DNA of 58,003 nt from Streptomyces olivochromogenes. Lineage in GTDB: Bacteria; Actinomycetota; Actinomycetes; Streptomycetales; Streptomycetaceae. The notes beneath the pieces were generated by a model, which was not told the DNA's origin, did no database searches, and saw only the letters and a list, made by a program, of their open reading frames with translations. This document shows positions 16,157-24,794 of the stretch, in pieces. Position numbers and translations under genes: made by a program. Every line of letters starts with the position of its first letter. Positions within the stretch are counted from its first letter, which is position 1. The stretch covers positions 1 through 58,003 of the forward strand of contig NZ_JADDRL010000057.1 in the NCBI RefSeq assembly GCF_021538895.1, written 5' to 3'.

Positions 16157-16705
16157 TCAGCCGACCGTGTCGAAGTACCAGTTCTGGTTGGGGTTGTAGT
16201 AGCAGTCCCAGAGCCGGGCGGGGGCGCCGTTGTCCGTGCGCCAGTCGGCGATCTCAAGGCACTTGTTCGCGGCGTAGGACCACTCCGGGTGGATCAGCCT
16301 CGGGGAGCCGGCGTTCGCGACCCAGGTCTGGTTGGCGCCGTAGTGGCAGTCCCACTGCCGGGCGGGGGCGCCGTTGTCCGTGCGCCAGTCGGCGATCTCA
16401 AGGCACTTGTCGCTCCACACGTTCTTGAGCCAGTAGACGTCGGAACGGTTGGTGTCATACACGTACCTCCACTGCTGGTTGGGCTTGCCCGTGCAGGGCC
16501 ACTGGCGCACCGGTGCGCCGTTGTCCTTGCGCCAGTCGGCCACCTCCAGACACATGCCTTGGGCGTGCGCGGGTCTGATCTGGTAGACCGAGTTCGAGTC
16601 GTAGTAGGCCTGGGCAGGCGCCACGGACAGGCCGAACAGCGCGGCGAACGCGGTGACGAGTACGGCGAGGTAGCGGCGCACGGATGTGCGTGGGTTCAGC
16701 GACAT
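16157..16705 (-). CDS. secreted ricin B-type lectin
   Basis: 182 residues with a signal peptide (~1-33, cut after AQA) and then one beta-trefoil made of three repeats. Each repeat carries CLEVADWRKDNGAPVRQW or CLEIADWRTDNGAPARQW, followed by the NQxW element of ricin B lectins (NQQW, NQTW, NQNW). Such domains bind galactose- or xylan-type sugars. No catalytic domain is attached, so it is a free lectin. GAGGAATC precedes the ATG. Two of the repeats are identical over 54 bases of DNA (see repeat at 16213-16410). Confidence 0.85.
   Translation of the reverse strand: MSLNPRTSVRRYLAVLVTAFAALFGLSVAPAQAYYDSNSVYQIRPAHAQGMCLEVADWRKDNGAPVRQWPCTGKPNQQWRYVYDTNRSDVYWLKNVWSDKCLEIADWRTDNGAPARQWDCHYGANQTWVANAGSPRLIHPEWSYAANKCLEIADWRTDNGAPARLWDCYYNPNQNWYFDTVG
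16213..16410 (-). repeat. two identical 54-bp direct repeats inside the lectin gene
   Basis: Bases 16213-16266 and 16357-16410 are identical over 54 bases, 144 bases (48 codons) apart, including silent positions. They encode the CLEIADWRTDNGAPAR core. Perfect identity at silent sites points to recent duplication or gene conversion of the trefoil repeats. Confidence 0.85.
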
Positions 16706-17374
16706 GATTCCTCAGTGGATGAAGAGCCGTGTCATACGACCGGTTTCGTATGATCATTTTCCGACGCCGCATGATCGCATGCCAGGGCGCGTGTGGTGAT
16801 GCCTTTTGATCAGCGCGGTGTGGCTCAACGTCCCGCAAAATTAGGCGTGTTGGCGGAACTGTTCCCTCCGGGACTTGCGTACTGCCCCAATGCCCTGGTC
16901 CGGCCTATGGCGAGGGCTGTCTGTTCGGGACCGAAGGGATGTTCATGTAGACGTCCTCTCGCTCGGGTGGTGCGGGTTTCCCGTGGGGCGACCTTGGGAG
17001 TGCGGTGACGTCGAGTGAAGGGGCGCGATGTCGGTGCCCGAGTGAACGTTCACGATTCTGCCCGAAATCGGGCAGGATTGGCGATGTTCGGCTTGGCTTT
17101 GTGCATCGGTTGCGGGCGTAGCGGCGGCGGGCGTCGGCGATCCACTGTTTCAGCGGGAGCCCGCGGGTATGGCCGGCCACCCGGTCCCGCCCGCTTCCCC
17201 GCCTCGGGCCCTTTCGGTGCCGGTAGCCGGTGCGGGTGCTCTGCGTTCGCCTCACCCGAACCGCGTAATCAAATGCGGCCGGTTTCGGTTGCAAGGTGTG
17301 GGATGGGCAGTGCAGGCAGACATGGCCTGCGCGGCCGTCCAGGCCGCAGCGTTTTCAGCATGGAGGATTGAAGC
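16706..17374. other. 669-bp intergenic region with two palindromes upstream of the cold-shock gene
   Basis: I find no convincing gene here. Two adjacent perfect inverted repeats stand out: GTGAACGTTCAC (17042-17053) and CTGCCCGA-AA-TCGGGCAG (17058-17075). They lie about 300 bases before the cold-shock start, in what may be a long 5' leader as known for cold-shock mRNAs. They could be operators, or the second may be a hairpin. A minus-strand frame around 17120-17165 reads GLPLKQWIADARRRY, which faintly resembles a helicase-associated domain, but no gene can be built on it. Confidence 0.4.
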
Positions 17375-17578
17375 GTGGCGCAGGGAACAGTGAAGTGGTT
17401 CAACGCGGAGAAGGGCTACGGCTTTATCGCCCAGGACGGTGAGGGCCCGGACGTGTTCGTGCACTTCTCGGAGATCGAGGGAACCGGGTACCGGGGCCTG
17501 GAGGACAACCAGAGAGTGGAGTTCGAGATCACGCAGGGCCAGAAGGGTCCGCAAGCGTCACGGGTCCGGGTGATCTGA
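17375..17578 (+). CDS. cold-shock protein (CspA family)
   Basis: 67 residues, the normal size of a single cold-shock domain; GTG start with GGAGG 9 bases upstream. RNP1-type KGYGFI and RNP2-type VFVHFSEI are intact, and the start MAQGTVKWFNAEKGYGFI is standard for Streptomyces Csp proteins. It binds single-stranded RNA/DNA as an RNA chaperone. It is monocistronic with a strong terminator at 17615-17652 and a long non-coding upstream region. Confidence 0.95.
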   Translation: MAQGTVKWFNAEKGYGFIAQDGEGPDVFVHFSEIEGTGYRGLEDNQRVEFEITQGQKGPQASRVRVI

Positions 17579-17614
17579 TACGCGCTCTTTCTGTTGCCGC
17601 GTCGGCGCAGACTG

Positions 17615-17652
17615 CGAGGTCCCCTCATCACGGTTGTGGTGAGGGGACCTCG
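17615..17652 (+). terminator. terminator of the cold-shock gene
   Basis: Perfect 13-base arms CGAGGTCCCCTCA / TGAGGGGACCTCG, extended by two further pairs past one mismatch, with a CGGTTG loop. It begins 37 bases after the csp stop. Confidence 0.85.
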
Positions 17653-17716
17653 GTGCGACGGGCCGGAGGTGGCTAATCATTCGACGTGAGGCCGGGGTTG
17701 GTGGAGGATGCCCGGG

Positions 17717-18232
17717 ATGACTGAGCGAACTGATACGCCTCCCACCTGGGATGAGCGCACACAGCTGACGACGTTTCTCGACTATGCCCGTGACACGGCG
17801 CGGGCCAAGTGTGAGGGGGTGTCCGCGGAGGACGCCCGCAAGGCCCCGTTGCCGGATTCACCGCTGATGACGATCTCTGGCCTGATCGGCCATCTGCGCT
17901 GGGTCGAGCATCACTGGGTGCAGGTGATGTTCCTGGGGGAGGAGTCTGTGGGGCCTCTCACCGAGGCCACGGACGAGGATCCGGATCCTGAGATGCGGCA
18001 GGCGGTCGACATTCCGTTGCCCCGTCTTCTTACCGAGTACGAGGAGCAGAGCGCCCACTATCGGCGCTTGCTGGCCGAGCACGACCTGAACGCGACCGCC
18101 AGCCGTCCCATCAGCGACGGCCGGCATGTGGATCTCCGCTGGATCATGCTGCACCTCATCGAGGAGATCTCGCGTCACAACGGTCACCTGGATATCGTCC
18201 GCGAGCTCGTCGATGGGCAGACCGGCGTCTAG
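17717..18232 (+). CDS. DinB-family (DUF664-like) protein
   Basis: 171 residues. GGAGG at 17703-17707 touches the ATG at 17708 but is 9 bases before the ATG at 17717, so 17717 is the better start. The four-helix DinB pattern is visible: LIGHLRWVEHHWVQVMFLG (first His of the metal site) and LRWIMLHLIEEISRHNGHLDIVREL (second His pair). These proteins bind a divalent metal; actinobacterial members are thiol-dependent, mycothiol-linked transferases or have unknown roles. It is a single gene. Confidence 0.8.
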   Translation: MTERTDTPPTWDERTQLTTFLDYARDTARAKCEGVSAEDARKAPLPDSPLMTISGLIGHLRWVEHHWVQVMFLGEESVGPLTEATDEDPDPEMRQAVDIPLPRLLTEYEEQSAHYRRLLAEHDLNATASRPISDGRHVDLRWIMLHLIEEISRHNGHLDIVRELVDGQTGV

Positions 18233-18306
18233 GGTTCCACGGACTTCGCCGTTCCCGCTGGGCAGAGGCAGAGGCATGGCTTCGAGCCCAGCGGGCTGAC
18301 TGTAGG

Positions 18307-18684
18307 TCAGGGGTGCCCTCGGGGGAGGGTGACCTCGCGGGTACCGCCGGGGAAGCCTCGCGCCGTGACCACCTCACGGGACATCTCACCGGACACCGGC
18401 AGGCCCGGCGGCGCTTCGCCCAGGTACGGCAGCTCCAGCTTCTCCCGGTACCGCGCGACCTCCGTCTCGTGCTGACGCTCCCGCGCCCGCGCCGGGCCGA
18501 CGTAGCCCCCGAGGTCACCCCGGCCGCCGGCACGGCAAGCGCCCCTCTGCCACTTTTCATGTCGCCCACCGGCCCGTCGTCCGGGTCGGATGTCGCTCGG
18601 AACCGCTGAAGCTTGCTGCGAGTGGTCTGCGTCACTGTCGGGCTCGACACCGGATCCACTCGCCAGGCCGCCACCGGTGCTCAT
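18307..18684 (-). CDS. uncertain hypothetical gene, possibly frameshifted
   Basis: 125 codons from an ATG with a good GGAGG 8 bases upstream. The last ~57 codons (from ERQHETEVARYREKLELPYL to TLPRGHP) have strongly GC-ending third positions, as real Streptomyces genes do. The middle (about residues 30-65) does not, and another frame looks more coding there. It may be a decayed gene with two frame changes. No family is recognised. The rest of 18233-19026, between the DinB-like gene and the type III PKS, shows nothing else I can support. Confidence 0.3.
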   Translation of the reverse strand: MSTGGGLASGSGVEPDSDADHSQQASAVPSDIRPGRRAGGRHEKWQRGACRAGGRGDLGGYVGPARARERQHETEVARYREKLELPYLGEAPPGLPVSGEMSREVVTARGFPGGTREVTLPRGHP

Positions 18685-19026
18685 TCTGCTGGCCTCCTCC
18701 ATCTCGGGTGGCAGCGTCGGTCCGCGCGGCAGTACGCCGCCACCAGCGCCCCCTGTCCGCCAACGGCTACCTGACTGGCCGTCAGTTGGAGCCTGCGGAG
18801 CCACCCTGAGGGCCCCCTCCGTTGGCAGCGGTGTGTGCCGTGTCACGGCCTGAAAGTGCTGTCCAAGTTGTCTTGGTCACAGCGTAAATGTCCCTTTGGC
18901 GTCCATGCTCGGTCCACCGACTTCCGAAGCGGAGCTCACCGGCATTCTCTTGGGCGCGAAGTCCCAAGTGGCCCAGGACACAGCACTCGTGCCGTCCTCC
19001 TAGCTCCCCCAAGAAAGGTGCGCATT

Positions 19027-20211
19027 ATGGCCGCTTACCTCTGTCCTCCTGCCGTGATACACGGCAAGCACGCGGTGGAGACCAGCCAGATCGTGGCGGA
19101 GGTGCGCGACCGGCATCCGCATGCGGCGTGGGCGCCGCGGATCGACGGCATCGCGGCCAGTACGGGCATCCAGACCCGCGGGTGGATGCTGCCGCTGGAG
19201 ACCGTCGTCGCGCCGGGCAAGGGCAGCGGCCTGCGGGATGTCGGCGTCGGGCCGGCCCAAGAGGCGCTGGCACGCGAGGGGTTCACCCAGCAGGACGTGG
19301 ACCGCGTGATAGCCACCCTTGAGGCGATACCCGCGCCGCAGACCGTCCAGGAGCGCACCGCACCTGCCTGGGAGGCCGTGCAGTCCTACGGGGAGCAAGC
19401 GGCGCGCGGAGCCCTGCAGATCGCCGGGCTGGACGTCGCGGACGTCGACTGCCTGATCACCAGTCACTCCACCACCCCGGCGCTGCCGGGCCTGGACGTC
19501 GCCCTGGCCAACAAGCTTTCGCTCCGCAACGACGTGATGATGCTGCCGGCCACGCAGTGGGCCTGCATCGCGGGGACCCGCTCCCTGGCGCTGGCGGCGG
19601 AACTCGTGGCCGCGGACCCCGACCGAGTGGTCCTGGTCGTGATCTCGGAGGCGCTGAGCACGACCTACCAGCCCGCGGACGACACCCTTGAGTCCCTGAT
19701 CGTCCGGCTGCTGTTCGCGGACACCGCGGCCGCCATGGTGGTCACCGGCCGCCAGAGGCGCGAGTCGGTGCTGCGACTGGACTCCGCCTGGCACCACACC
19801 CTGCCCGGCACCCAGGACCTGCACCGCCTGGAGACGCGGTCGGACGGCACCCACTTCGTGATGGACCGGCGCGGGCCGCGCGCCGTACAGGAGACGGTCA
19901 CCGCGATGTGGGAGTGGCTGCGCGTCCGTTACCAGGACGACCCCGAGTCCTGGCACCCCGACGTGCTGCTCGCGCACCCCGGCGGCACCCGGGTGCTGGA
20001 GTACATGGAGCAGACGATGCCCGAAGCGTGGCCGTCGGGGCTGCTGAACTACAGCCGGGACAGCTACACCACCGGCAACCGCGGGGGCGCCGCCGTGTTC
20101 GACATCATGCGGCGGGCGCACGACGCCGGGCAGAAGTCAGGCAGCCGCGCCGTCCTGTACGCGGCGGCACCGGGCCTCAGCGCCACCGCCCTGGAGGGGG
20201 AGTGGCTGTAG
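19027..20211 (+). CDS. type III polyketide synthase (chalcone/stilbene synthase family)
   Basis: 394 residues from ATG at 19027, with AAGAAAGGTG just upstream. The catalytic triad is visible: Cys180 in TQWACIAGTRSL, His317 in LLAHPGGTRVL and Asn351 in SYTTGNRGGAAVFDIM. Such homodimeric enzymes extend an acyl-CoA starter with malonyl-CoA and cyclise the chain. The thiolase-like N-terminus and length (~390) are normal. It stands alone; no oxygenase or methyltransferase is next to it, so the product is not predictable. The Cys loop WACIAG differs from the GCxAG-like loops I associate with RppA-type enzymes, so I do not assign it to THN synthase. Confidence 0.88.
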   Translation: MAAYLCPPAVIHGKHAVETSQIVAEVRDRHPHAAWAPRIDGIAASTGIQTRGWMLPLETVVAPGKGSGLRDVGVGPAQEALAREGFTQQDVDRVIATLEAIPAPQTVQERTAPAWEAVQSYGEQAARGALQIAGLDVADVDCLITSHSTTPALPGLDVALANKLSLRNDVMMLPATQWACIAGTRSLALAAELVAADPDRVVLVVISEALSTTYQPADDTLESLIVRLLFADTAAAMVVTGRQRRESVLRLDSAWHHTLPGTQDLHRLETRSDGTHFVMDRRGPRAVQETVTAMWEWLRVRYQDDPESWHPDVLLAHPGGTRVLEYMEQTMPEAWPSGLLNYSRDSYTTGNRGGAAVFDIMRRAHDAGQKSGSRAVLYAAAPGLSATALEGEWL

Positions 20212-20393
20212 TACGAGGCCGTCTCACCCGTATCGGCAAACCGCGCTGCTGATACCGGCAAACGAGCCACCCGCATCACCGGAGTCGACACCGGCACCGC
20301 TGAGGGCGCTGCCGGTGGCGCCGGCCGACGGGCGCGCCGCCCGTACCCTCGCCGTGCTCCCACGCGTCGGCGAGGGCCCGCCCCGTGGCCGCG

Positions 20394-22556
20394 TCACCTC
20401 GCGACTTCCGCCCAGACCACCTTGCCGGTGTCCGTCCACCGCACCCCCCACCGGGTGGTGAGCCTGTGCACGATGTACAGGCCACGACCGCGGTCGTCGA
20501 GGAGGCTGCCCCGGCTCAGGCGCGGCCTGCCGTTGCCGGTGTCGCCCACCTCGCACAGCAGTCCGTGACCGGCCCTGATCAGCCGTACCGTGACAGGACC
20601 GGTGGCGAAGCTCACCGCGTTGGTGACCAGCTCGCTGATCAGCAGCGACACGTTGTCCACGGTGTCGTCCCTGGTGTGCCATTGCCGCAGCAGCGCGGAG
20701 ACCAGCGCGCGGGCACGGGCGGGCGCGTCGTCGCGGGCGGGCAGCCGCCAGGTCGCGGTGTCCGCCTTGCGGTAACCGATCATGCGCGCGAGCAGCAGGG
20801 TCACGTCGTCGCGCTGGTGCACGGGCGCCAGCGTGGAGACGACGCGCCGTGCGGCCTGCTGCAGGGTGTCCCAGGGGTGCACCGCGGACACGGCGTCCGC
20901 CAGCCTGCCGATACCCTCGTCGATCGACTCGGCCGGATCCTCCACCAGGCCGTCGGTGTAGAGGGCGAGCAGGGAGCCCGGGGGTGCGTCGAACCTGTGC
21001 ACGTCGAACGGCTCCCGCAGCGCGAACTCGGCGCCCAGGCCGGGATGCGGGCGGACCGCGAGCGGGCCCGCGTGCCCGTCAGGGGACACCAGGACCGGGG
21101 GGAGGTGGCCGGCGCTGGACAGCGCCACGTGGTGGCTGACCGGGTCGTACAGGACGATGCAGCAGGTCGACCCGAGGGCGCTGTAGCCGGCCGCCAGCCC
21201 GGACTCCGCGTCGTCCAGCAGCGTCACGGTCTCGTCCAGGTGCTGCAGCACCTCGTCGGGCGCCAGCCCCGCGGACAGCAGCGCGCGGGCCTCCATGCTC
21301 AGCTGGCCCATGGTCGCCGAGGCTCCCAGGCCGTGCCCGACGACGTCACCGACCACCAGCGCGGTACGGCCGTCCGGCAGCGGAAAGCTGTTCACCCAGT
21401 CGCCGCCGACGCCCGCGCTGTCGGGGGTGGCGGGCTGGTAGACGCTGGCGATCTCGATGGTGTCGCCGCCGGTCCGGGGCAGCAGCCGGCGCTGCAGGGC
21501 CAGCACCTGCGTGTGCTCGCGCTGGTGCTGACGGGCCAGGTCGACGTGATGAACGGTCCTGGCCACCAATTCCTGCAGGTCGTACAGCTCGCTGTCGCGG
21601 AAGGGGTGGTCCGCCCGCCGCCAGACCTCCGCCACGCCCAGCACGACGGGCGGCGGGCCGTCCAGGACCAGCGGTATGCACGCCACACCCGCCGACCGGT
21701 CGCCGGGCACCAGGGCACGCACCACCCGCGGACTGCCGAGTACCCGCTCGACCGCCTCCCGGTCGGGCATCACGATGGCCTGCGGGGCATCGTCCCGCCG
21801 TACCGCCTGCGACAGCAGACGACTCGCGTCGCTGGGAAGATCGTCGCCCGGAGTCACGTAGCCCTCGGGCCACGCCCGGTCCGGCACCAGGGCCGCTCGC
21901 CGTAGCCGGATGCGCCCCAGCGTCTGCTCGGTGACTCCCTCGCCCGTCCACACGGCGAAGTCGAGGTCGACGGCGGCCACGTCTCCCCAGGCCAGCAGGG
22001 ACTCCGCCAGCGACTGCGCGGTCTCGCCGATGTCCAGCGAGGTGCCGATCGCGGTCTCGGCGGCGTACAGGTGCAGCCTCTTGGCCATGGCGATCACGGA
22101 GACGGTCAGGCCTTCCTGAGGCACCGCGGCGGGCAGGATGCTCAGCGAGACCACCAGCTCCGACCCGTCGCTGCGCCGCAGGCGCTGGATCCGGGCGACG
22201 TGCGCCTCACCGGTCTCCAGCACCTGCCGCAACCGCCGGGTGATCGTCGGTACGTCCCCGGGAGGCAGGAGATCGACGAAAGGGCTCCCGATCTTGGCGT
22301 CCAGACCCGCGAACACGGGCGCGTCCAGGTTGCAACGGGTGATTCTCAGATCCCTGTCCAGGTTGACCGCGCCGAGAATCTGCTCCTGACGGCCCGCTGC
22401 CGCCGTGTCGGGTACGCGCGGACCGGTGGTGCGGTCGCCCTCCGCGTCGGCGGGGCCGGCGGCCGCTGCCGCTTTGCCGCTCGGGATGTAGCGCCCCAGA
22501 GCGCCGCTCACCAGCTCGAACGGCGAAGAAGACGAAGGGGAGGGTGTGGAGTCCAT
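20394..22556 (-). CDS. SpoIIE-type PP2C phosphatase with PAS, GAF and RsbW-like ATPase domains
   Basis: 720 residues. Order: PAS-like sensor (~45-165; ILGAVNLDRDLRITRCN), GAF-like domain (~170-335), SpoIIE PP2C phosphatase (~360-580; GVGGDWVNSFPLPDGR, VVGDVVGHGLGASATM, LALYTDGLVEDP) and a C-terminal HATPase_c domain (~590-720; ISELVTNAVSFA, DDRGRGLYIV). In partner-switching, the phosphatase removes phosphate from an anti-sigma antagonist while the kinase-like domain can bind or phosphorylate it. Having both in one protein is common in Streptomyces. No STAS antagonist is adjacent. It converges with the type III PKS gene. Confidence 0.88.
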   Translation of the reverse strand: MDSTPSPSSSSPFELVSGALGRYIPSGKAAAAAGPADAEGDRTTGPRVPDTAAAGRQEQILGAVNLDRDLRITRCNLDAPVFAGLDAKIGSPFVDLLPPGDVPTITRRLRQVLETGEAHVARIQRLRRSDGSELVVSLSILPAAVPQEGLTVSVIAMAKRLHLYAAETAIGTSLDIGETAQSLAESLLAWGDVAAVDLDFAVWTGEGVTEQTLGRIRLRRAALVPDRAWPEGYVTPGDDLPSDASRLLSQAVRRDDAPQAIVMPDREAVERVLGSPRVVRALVPGDRSAGVACIPLVLDGPPPVVLGVAEVWRRADHPFRDSELYDLQELVARTVHHVDLARQHQREHTQVLALQRRLLPRTGGDTIEIASVYQPATPDSAGVGGDWVNSFPLPDGRTALVVGDVVGHGLGASATMGQLSMEARALLSAGLAPDEVLQHLDETVTLLDDAESGLAAGYSALGSTCCIVLYDPVSHHVALSSAGHLPPVLVSPDGHAGPLAVRPHPGLGAEFALREPFDVHRFDAPPGSLLALYTDGLVEDPAESIDEGIGRLADAVSAVHPWDTLQQAARRVVSTLAPVHQRDDVTLLLARMIGYRKADTATWRLPARDDAPARARALVSALLRQWHTRDDTVDNVSLLISELVTNAVSFATGPVTVRLIRAGHGLLCEVGDTGNGRPRLSRGSLLDDRGRGLYIVHRLTTRWGVRWTDTGKVVWAEVAR

Positions 22557-22853
22557 GCGGCTCTCTCAGCAATCCCCGGCGCAGCGCCGGGGCCGTACCC
22601 GGATCCGTCCGACGGGCCCGAGATCCCTGACGACACACCTCATTGAATAACACCGGGAGTCGCTTCGCCCACATCAGCGGATCACGCGGCGAACGCGGAC
22701 AGTGAGGGACACCGGGACCGTCGGGGGCGCCTTCGGCTCCGGTGAGGTCCCGGTACGTCCCCGTACCCGGTGTCCTGGCCTTCGCTCTCTGCGCATGAGT
22801 GCCGGCGGTGATGTCTGGACGGCCCGGCTCACGCCGCTGGATAGGGTCGGGAC

Positions 22854-24023
22854 GTGGACCGCAGCAGCAGAGAGTCGGACGACGCGCTCGCCGGGGAAGC
22901 GCGGGGCGAGCTGTCGCCCCGGGTGGCCCGGGCGCTGTGGTGGGGGTCGGCCGGTCTGGTGCTCGCCGTCCTGGGCGCCTCGGTGCTCGTCGCCGGCACG
23001 GACCACGGCCGGCGCCTGCCCGTGGCCCTGGCCCTGGTCCTCGCGCAGGTCTGCGCCCTCAGGTGGCAGGCGCGCGCCCCGGTCGCCGTACTCGCCGCGA
23101 ACGTGGCGACGGGCCTCGCGGTGTGGGCGCTGCTGCCCGTGGTGACCTTGACGGGGGCGCTGCTCGCCGCGCAGGTCACGTTGTGCGTGCTGTCGGCCAC
23201 CAGGCCGCGGCGGGTGTCGGCGTGGGCGCTCGCGGCGATGTGCCTACCGGCGCCGCTCGCGTTCGTGGCAGGTGGCCCCGCGGGCCTCGCGGTCTACCTG
23301 CTGACGGTGGTCCTGGCGTGGACCGCGGGGCAGTGGCGCAGGGCGCAGCAAGCACGTACCAGGGCGGAGACGCGCCGGGCCGTGGTGGAGGAGCGCGCGC
23401 GGATCGCGCGCGAGGTCCACGACGTCGTCGCGCACACCCTCTCGGTGATGGTCATCCAGGCGGGCGCCGCCGACGACGTGTTCACCGAACGGCCCGAACA
23501 GGCACGTCAGGCGCTCCGGGCCATCGAGACGGGCGCCCGCTCCGCGCTAGGTGAACTGCGCCTGCTGCTGCGTGCGTTCCGGCCCGACGAGGGGGAGGAC
23601 GGGGCAGGGGAGCAGCGCGCGCCAGGGCCTTCCCTCGCGCGTCTGGACGAGCTGGCCGACACCGTGCGCGCGACCGGGATGACCGTGCACGTGCACCGCG
23701 AGGGCGCCACCGAGGGGCTGTCGGCCGCGGTGGATCTGGCGGCTTACCGGATCGTCCAGGAGGCCCTCACCAACACACTGCGCCATGCGCCGGGCGCCGA
23801 CGAGGTGAGCGTGCGCGTGACGACGGAGCAGGAGTGCGTGCAGGTCACGGTGATCGACAACGGGCTTACGTCACAGGGTCGTTCGGTCGCTGCGGGAGCG
23901 GGACGCGGACTGGTGGGGATGAAGGAGCGCGCACGGCTCGTGGGCGGCAGCCTGCGCGCCGGTCCGCTGCCCGGAGGCGGGTTCGAGGTGGCGGCACGGC
24001 TGCCGGTGGAGCGCGCGTCATGA
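22854..24023 (+). CDS. NarL-type sensor histidine kinase
   Basis: 389 residues from GTG. Four or five N-terminal membrane spans (~28-158) act as sensor; then a HisKA_3 dimerisation domain with phospho-acceptor His189 in AREVHDVVAHTLSVMV, and an HATPase domain with EALTNTLRHA (N box) and GRGLVGMKERA (G box). It is the DesK/NarX-like class without a large extracellular domain, so a membrane signal is likely. It overlaps the response regulator by ATGA at 24020-24023, making them a cognate pair. Confidence 0.92.
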   Translation: MDRSSRESDDALAGEARGELSPRVARALWWGSAGLVLAVLGASVLVAGTDHGRRLPVALALVLAQVCALRWQARAPVAVLAANVATGLAVWALLPVVTLTGALLAAQVTLCVLSATRPRRVSAWALAAMCLPAPLAFVAGGPAGLAVYLLTVVLAWTAGQWRRAQQARTRAETRRAVVEERARIAREVHDVVAHTLSVMVIQAGAADDVFTERPEQARQALRAIETGARSALGELRLLLRAFRPDEGEDGAGEQRAPGPSLARLDELADTVRATGMTVHVHREGATEGLSAAVDLAAYRIVQEALTNTLRHAPGADEVSVRVTTEQECVQVTVIDNGLTSQGRSVAAGAGRGLVGMKERARLVGGSLRAGPLPGGGFEVAARLPVERAS

Positions 24024-24679
24024 CGCTGCGCGTGGTGGTGGCCGACGACCAGGCCCTCGTCCGTACCGGATTCCGCATGATCATCGACGCCCGGGACGAT
24101 CTAGAAGTGGTCGGTGAGGCGTCCGACGGCCAGGAGGCGGTGCGGCTGACGCGTGAACTGGTTCCCGACGTGGTGCTGATGGACGTACGCATGCCCGTCC
24201 TGGACGGCATCGAGGCGACGCGGCAGATCGCGGAGTGCGGTAGTCGGGCCCGGGTGCTCGTGCTGACCACGTGGGACGTGGACGTGCACGTCGTCGCCGC
24301 ACTGAGGGCCGGGGCGAGCGGCTTCCTGCTGAAGGACATGCGCCCCGCCGAACTCGTCGACGCGATCCGTCTCACCGCGCGCGGCGACGCGCTGCTGGCG
24401 CCGACCGTGCTGAGCCGCGTCCTCGACCGGTTCCTGCGCACCACACCCGACCCGGCACCACCGCCCTCCCTGCGGGACCTCTCCGGCCGCGAGCGGGAGG
24501 TGCTCACCCTCATCGGGCAGGCGCTGTCGAACGCGGAGATCGCCGAGCGGCTGCGCCTGTCGGAGGCCACCGTCAAGAACCACGTCACCGCCGTGCTGCG
24601 CAAACTGGGCCTGCGTGACCGCGTCCAGGCGGTCGTCGCCGCCTACGACCACGGCCTCGTACAACCACGCCGCCCCTGA
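24020..24679 (+). CDS. NarL/LuxR-type response regulator
   Basis: 219 residues; ATG inside the ATGA overlap with the kinase. Receiver domain (1-120) with acidic pocket VVVADDQALVR, phospho-Asp55 in VVLMDVRMP, the switch Thr in LVLTTWD and Lys in FLLKDMRP. The C-terminal LuxR helix-turn-helix (~150-215) reads LSGREREVLTLI, NAEIAERLRLSEATVKNHV. Targets are unknown; the GPP34/esterase genes begin 116 bases downstream after a hairpin. Confidence 0.93.
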   Translation: MTLRVVVADDQALVRTGFRMIIDARDDLEVVGEASDGQEAVRLTRELVPDVVLMDVRMPVLDGIEATRQIAECGSRARVLVLTTWDVDVHVVAALRAGASGFLLKDMRPAELVDAIRLTARGDALLAPTVLSRVLDRFLRTTPDPAPPPSLRDLSGREREVLTLIGQALSNAEIAERLRLSEATVKNHVTAVLRKLGLRDRVQAVVAAYDHGLVQPRRP

Positions 24680-24687
24680 CGTCCACC

Positions 24688-24709
24688 GCCTCCTCCTCAA
24701 GGAGGAGGC
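24688..24709 (+). terminator. terminator after the two-component operon
   Basis: 9-base perfect arms GCCTCCTCC / GGAGGAGGC with a TCAA tetraloop, 9 bases after the response-regulator stop. Confidence 0.75.
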
Positions 24710-24794
24710 CGGGCCGCGATCCTCCTGCGCTCCCAGTGCCGGACCGCTCCCGCGGCCGATCCGTGGCCGGGATGGCCGGCCATAGCGTCGAGGT

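Noticed and set aside
20385..21905. A plus-strand open frame of ~500 codons
   Set aside because: Complement of the SpoIIE-type phosphatase gene, which has four recognisable domains.
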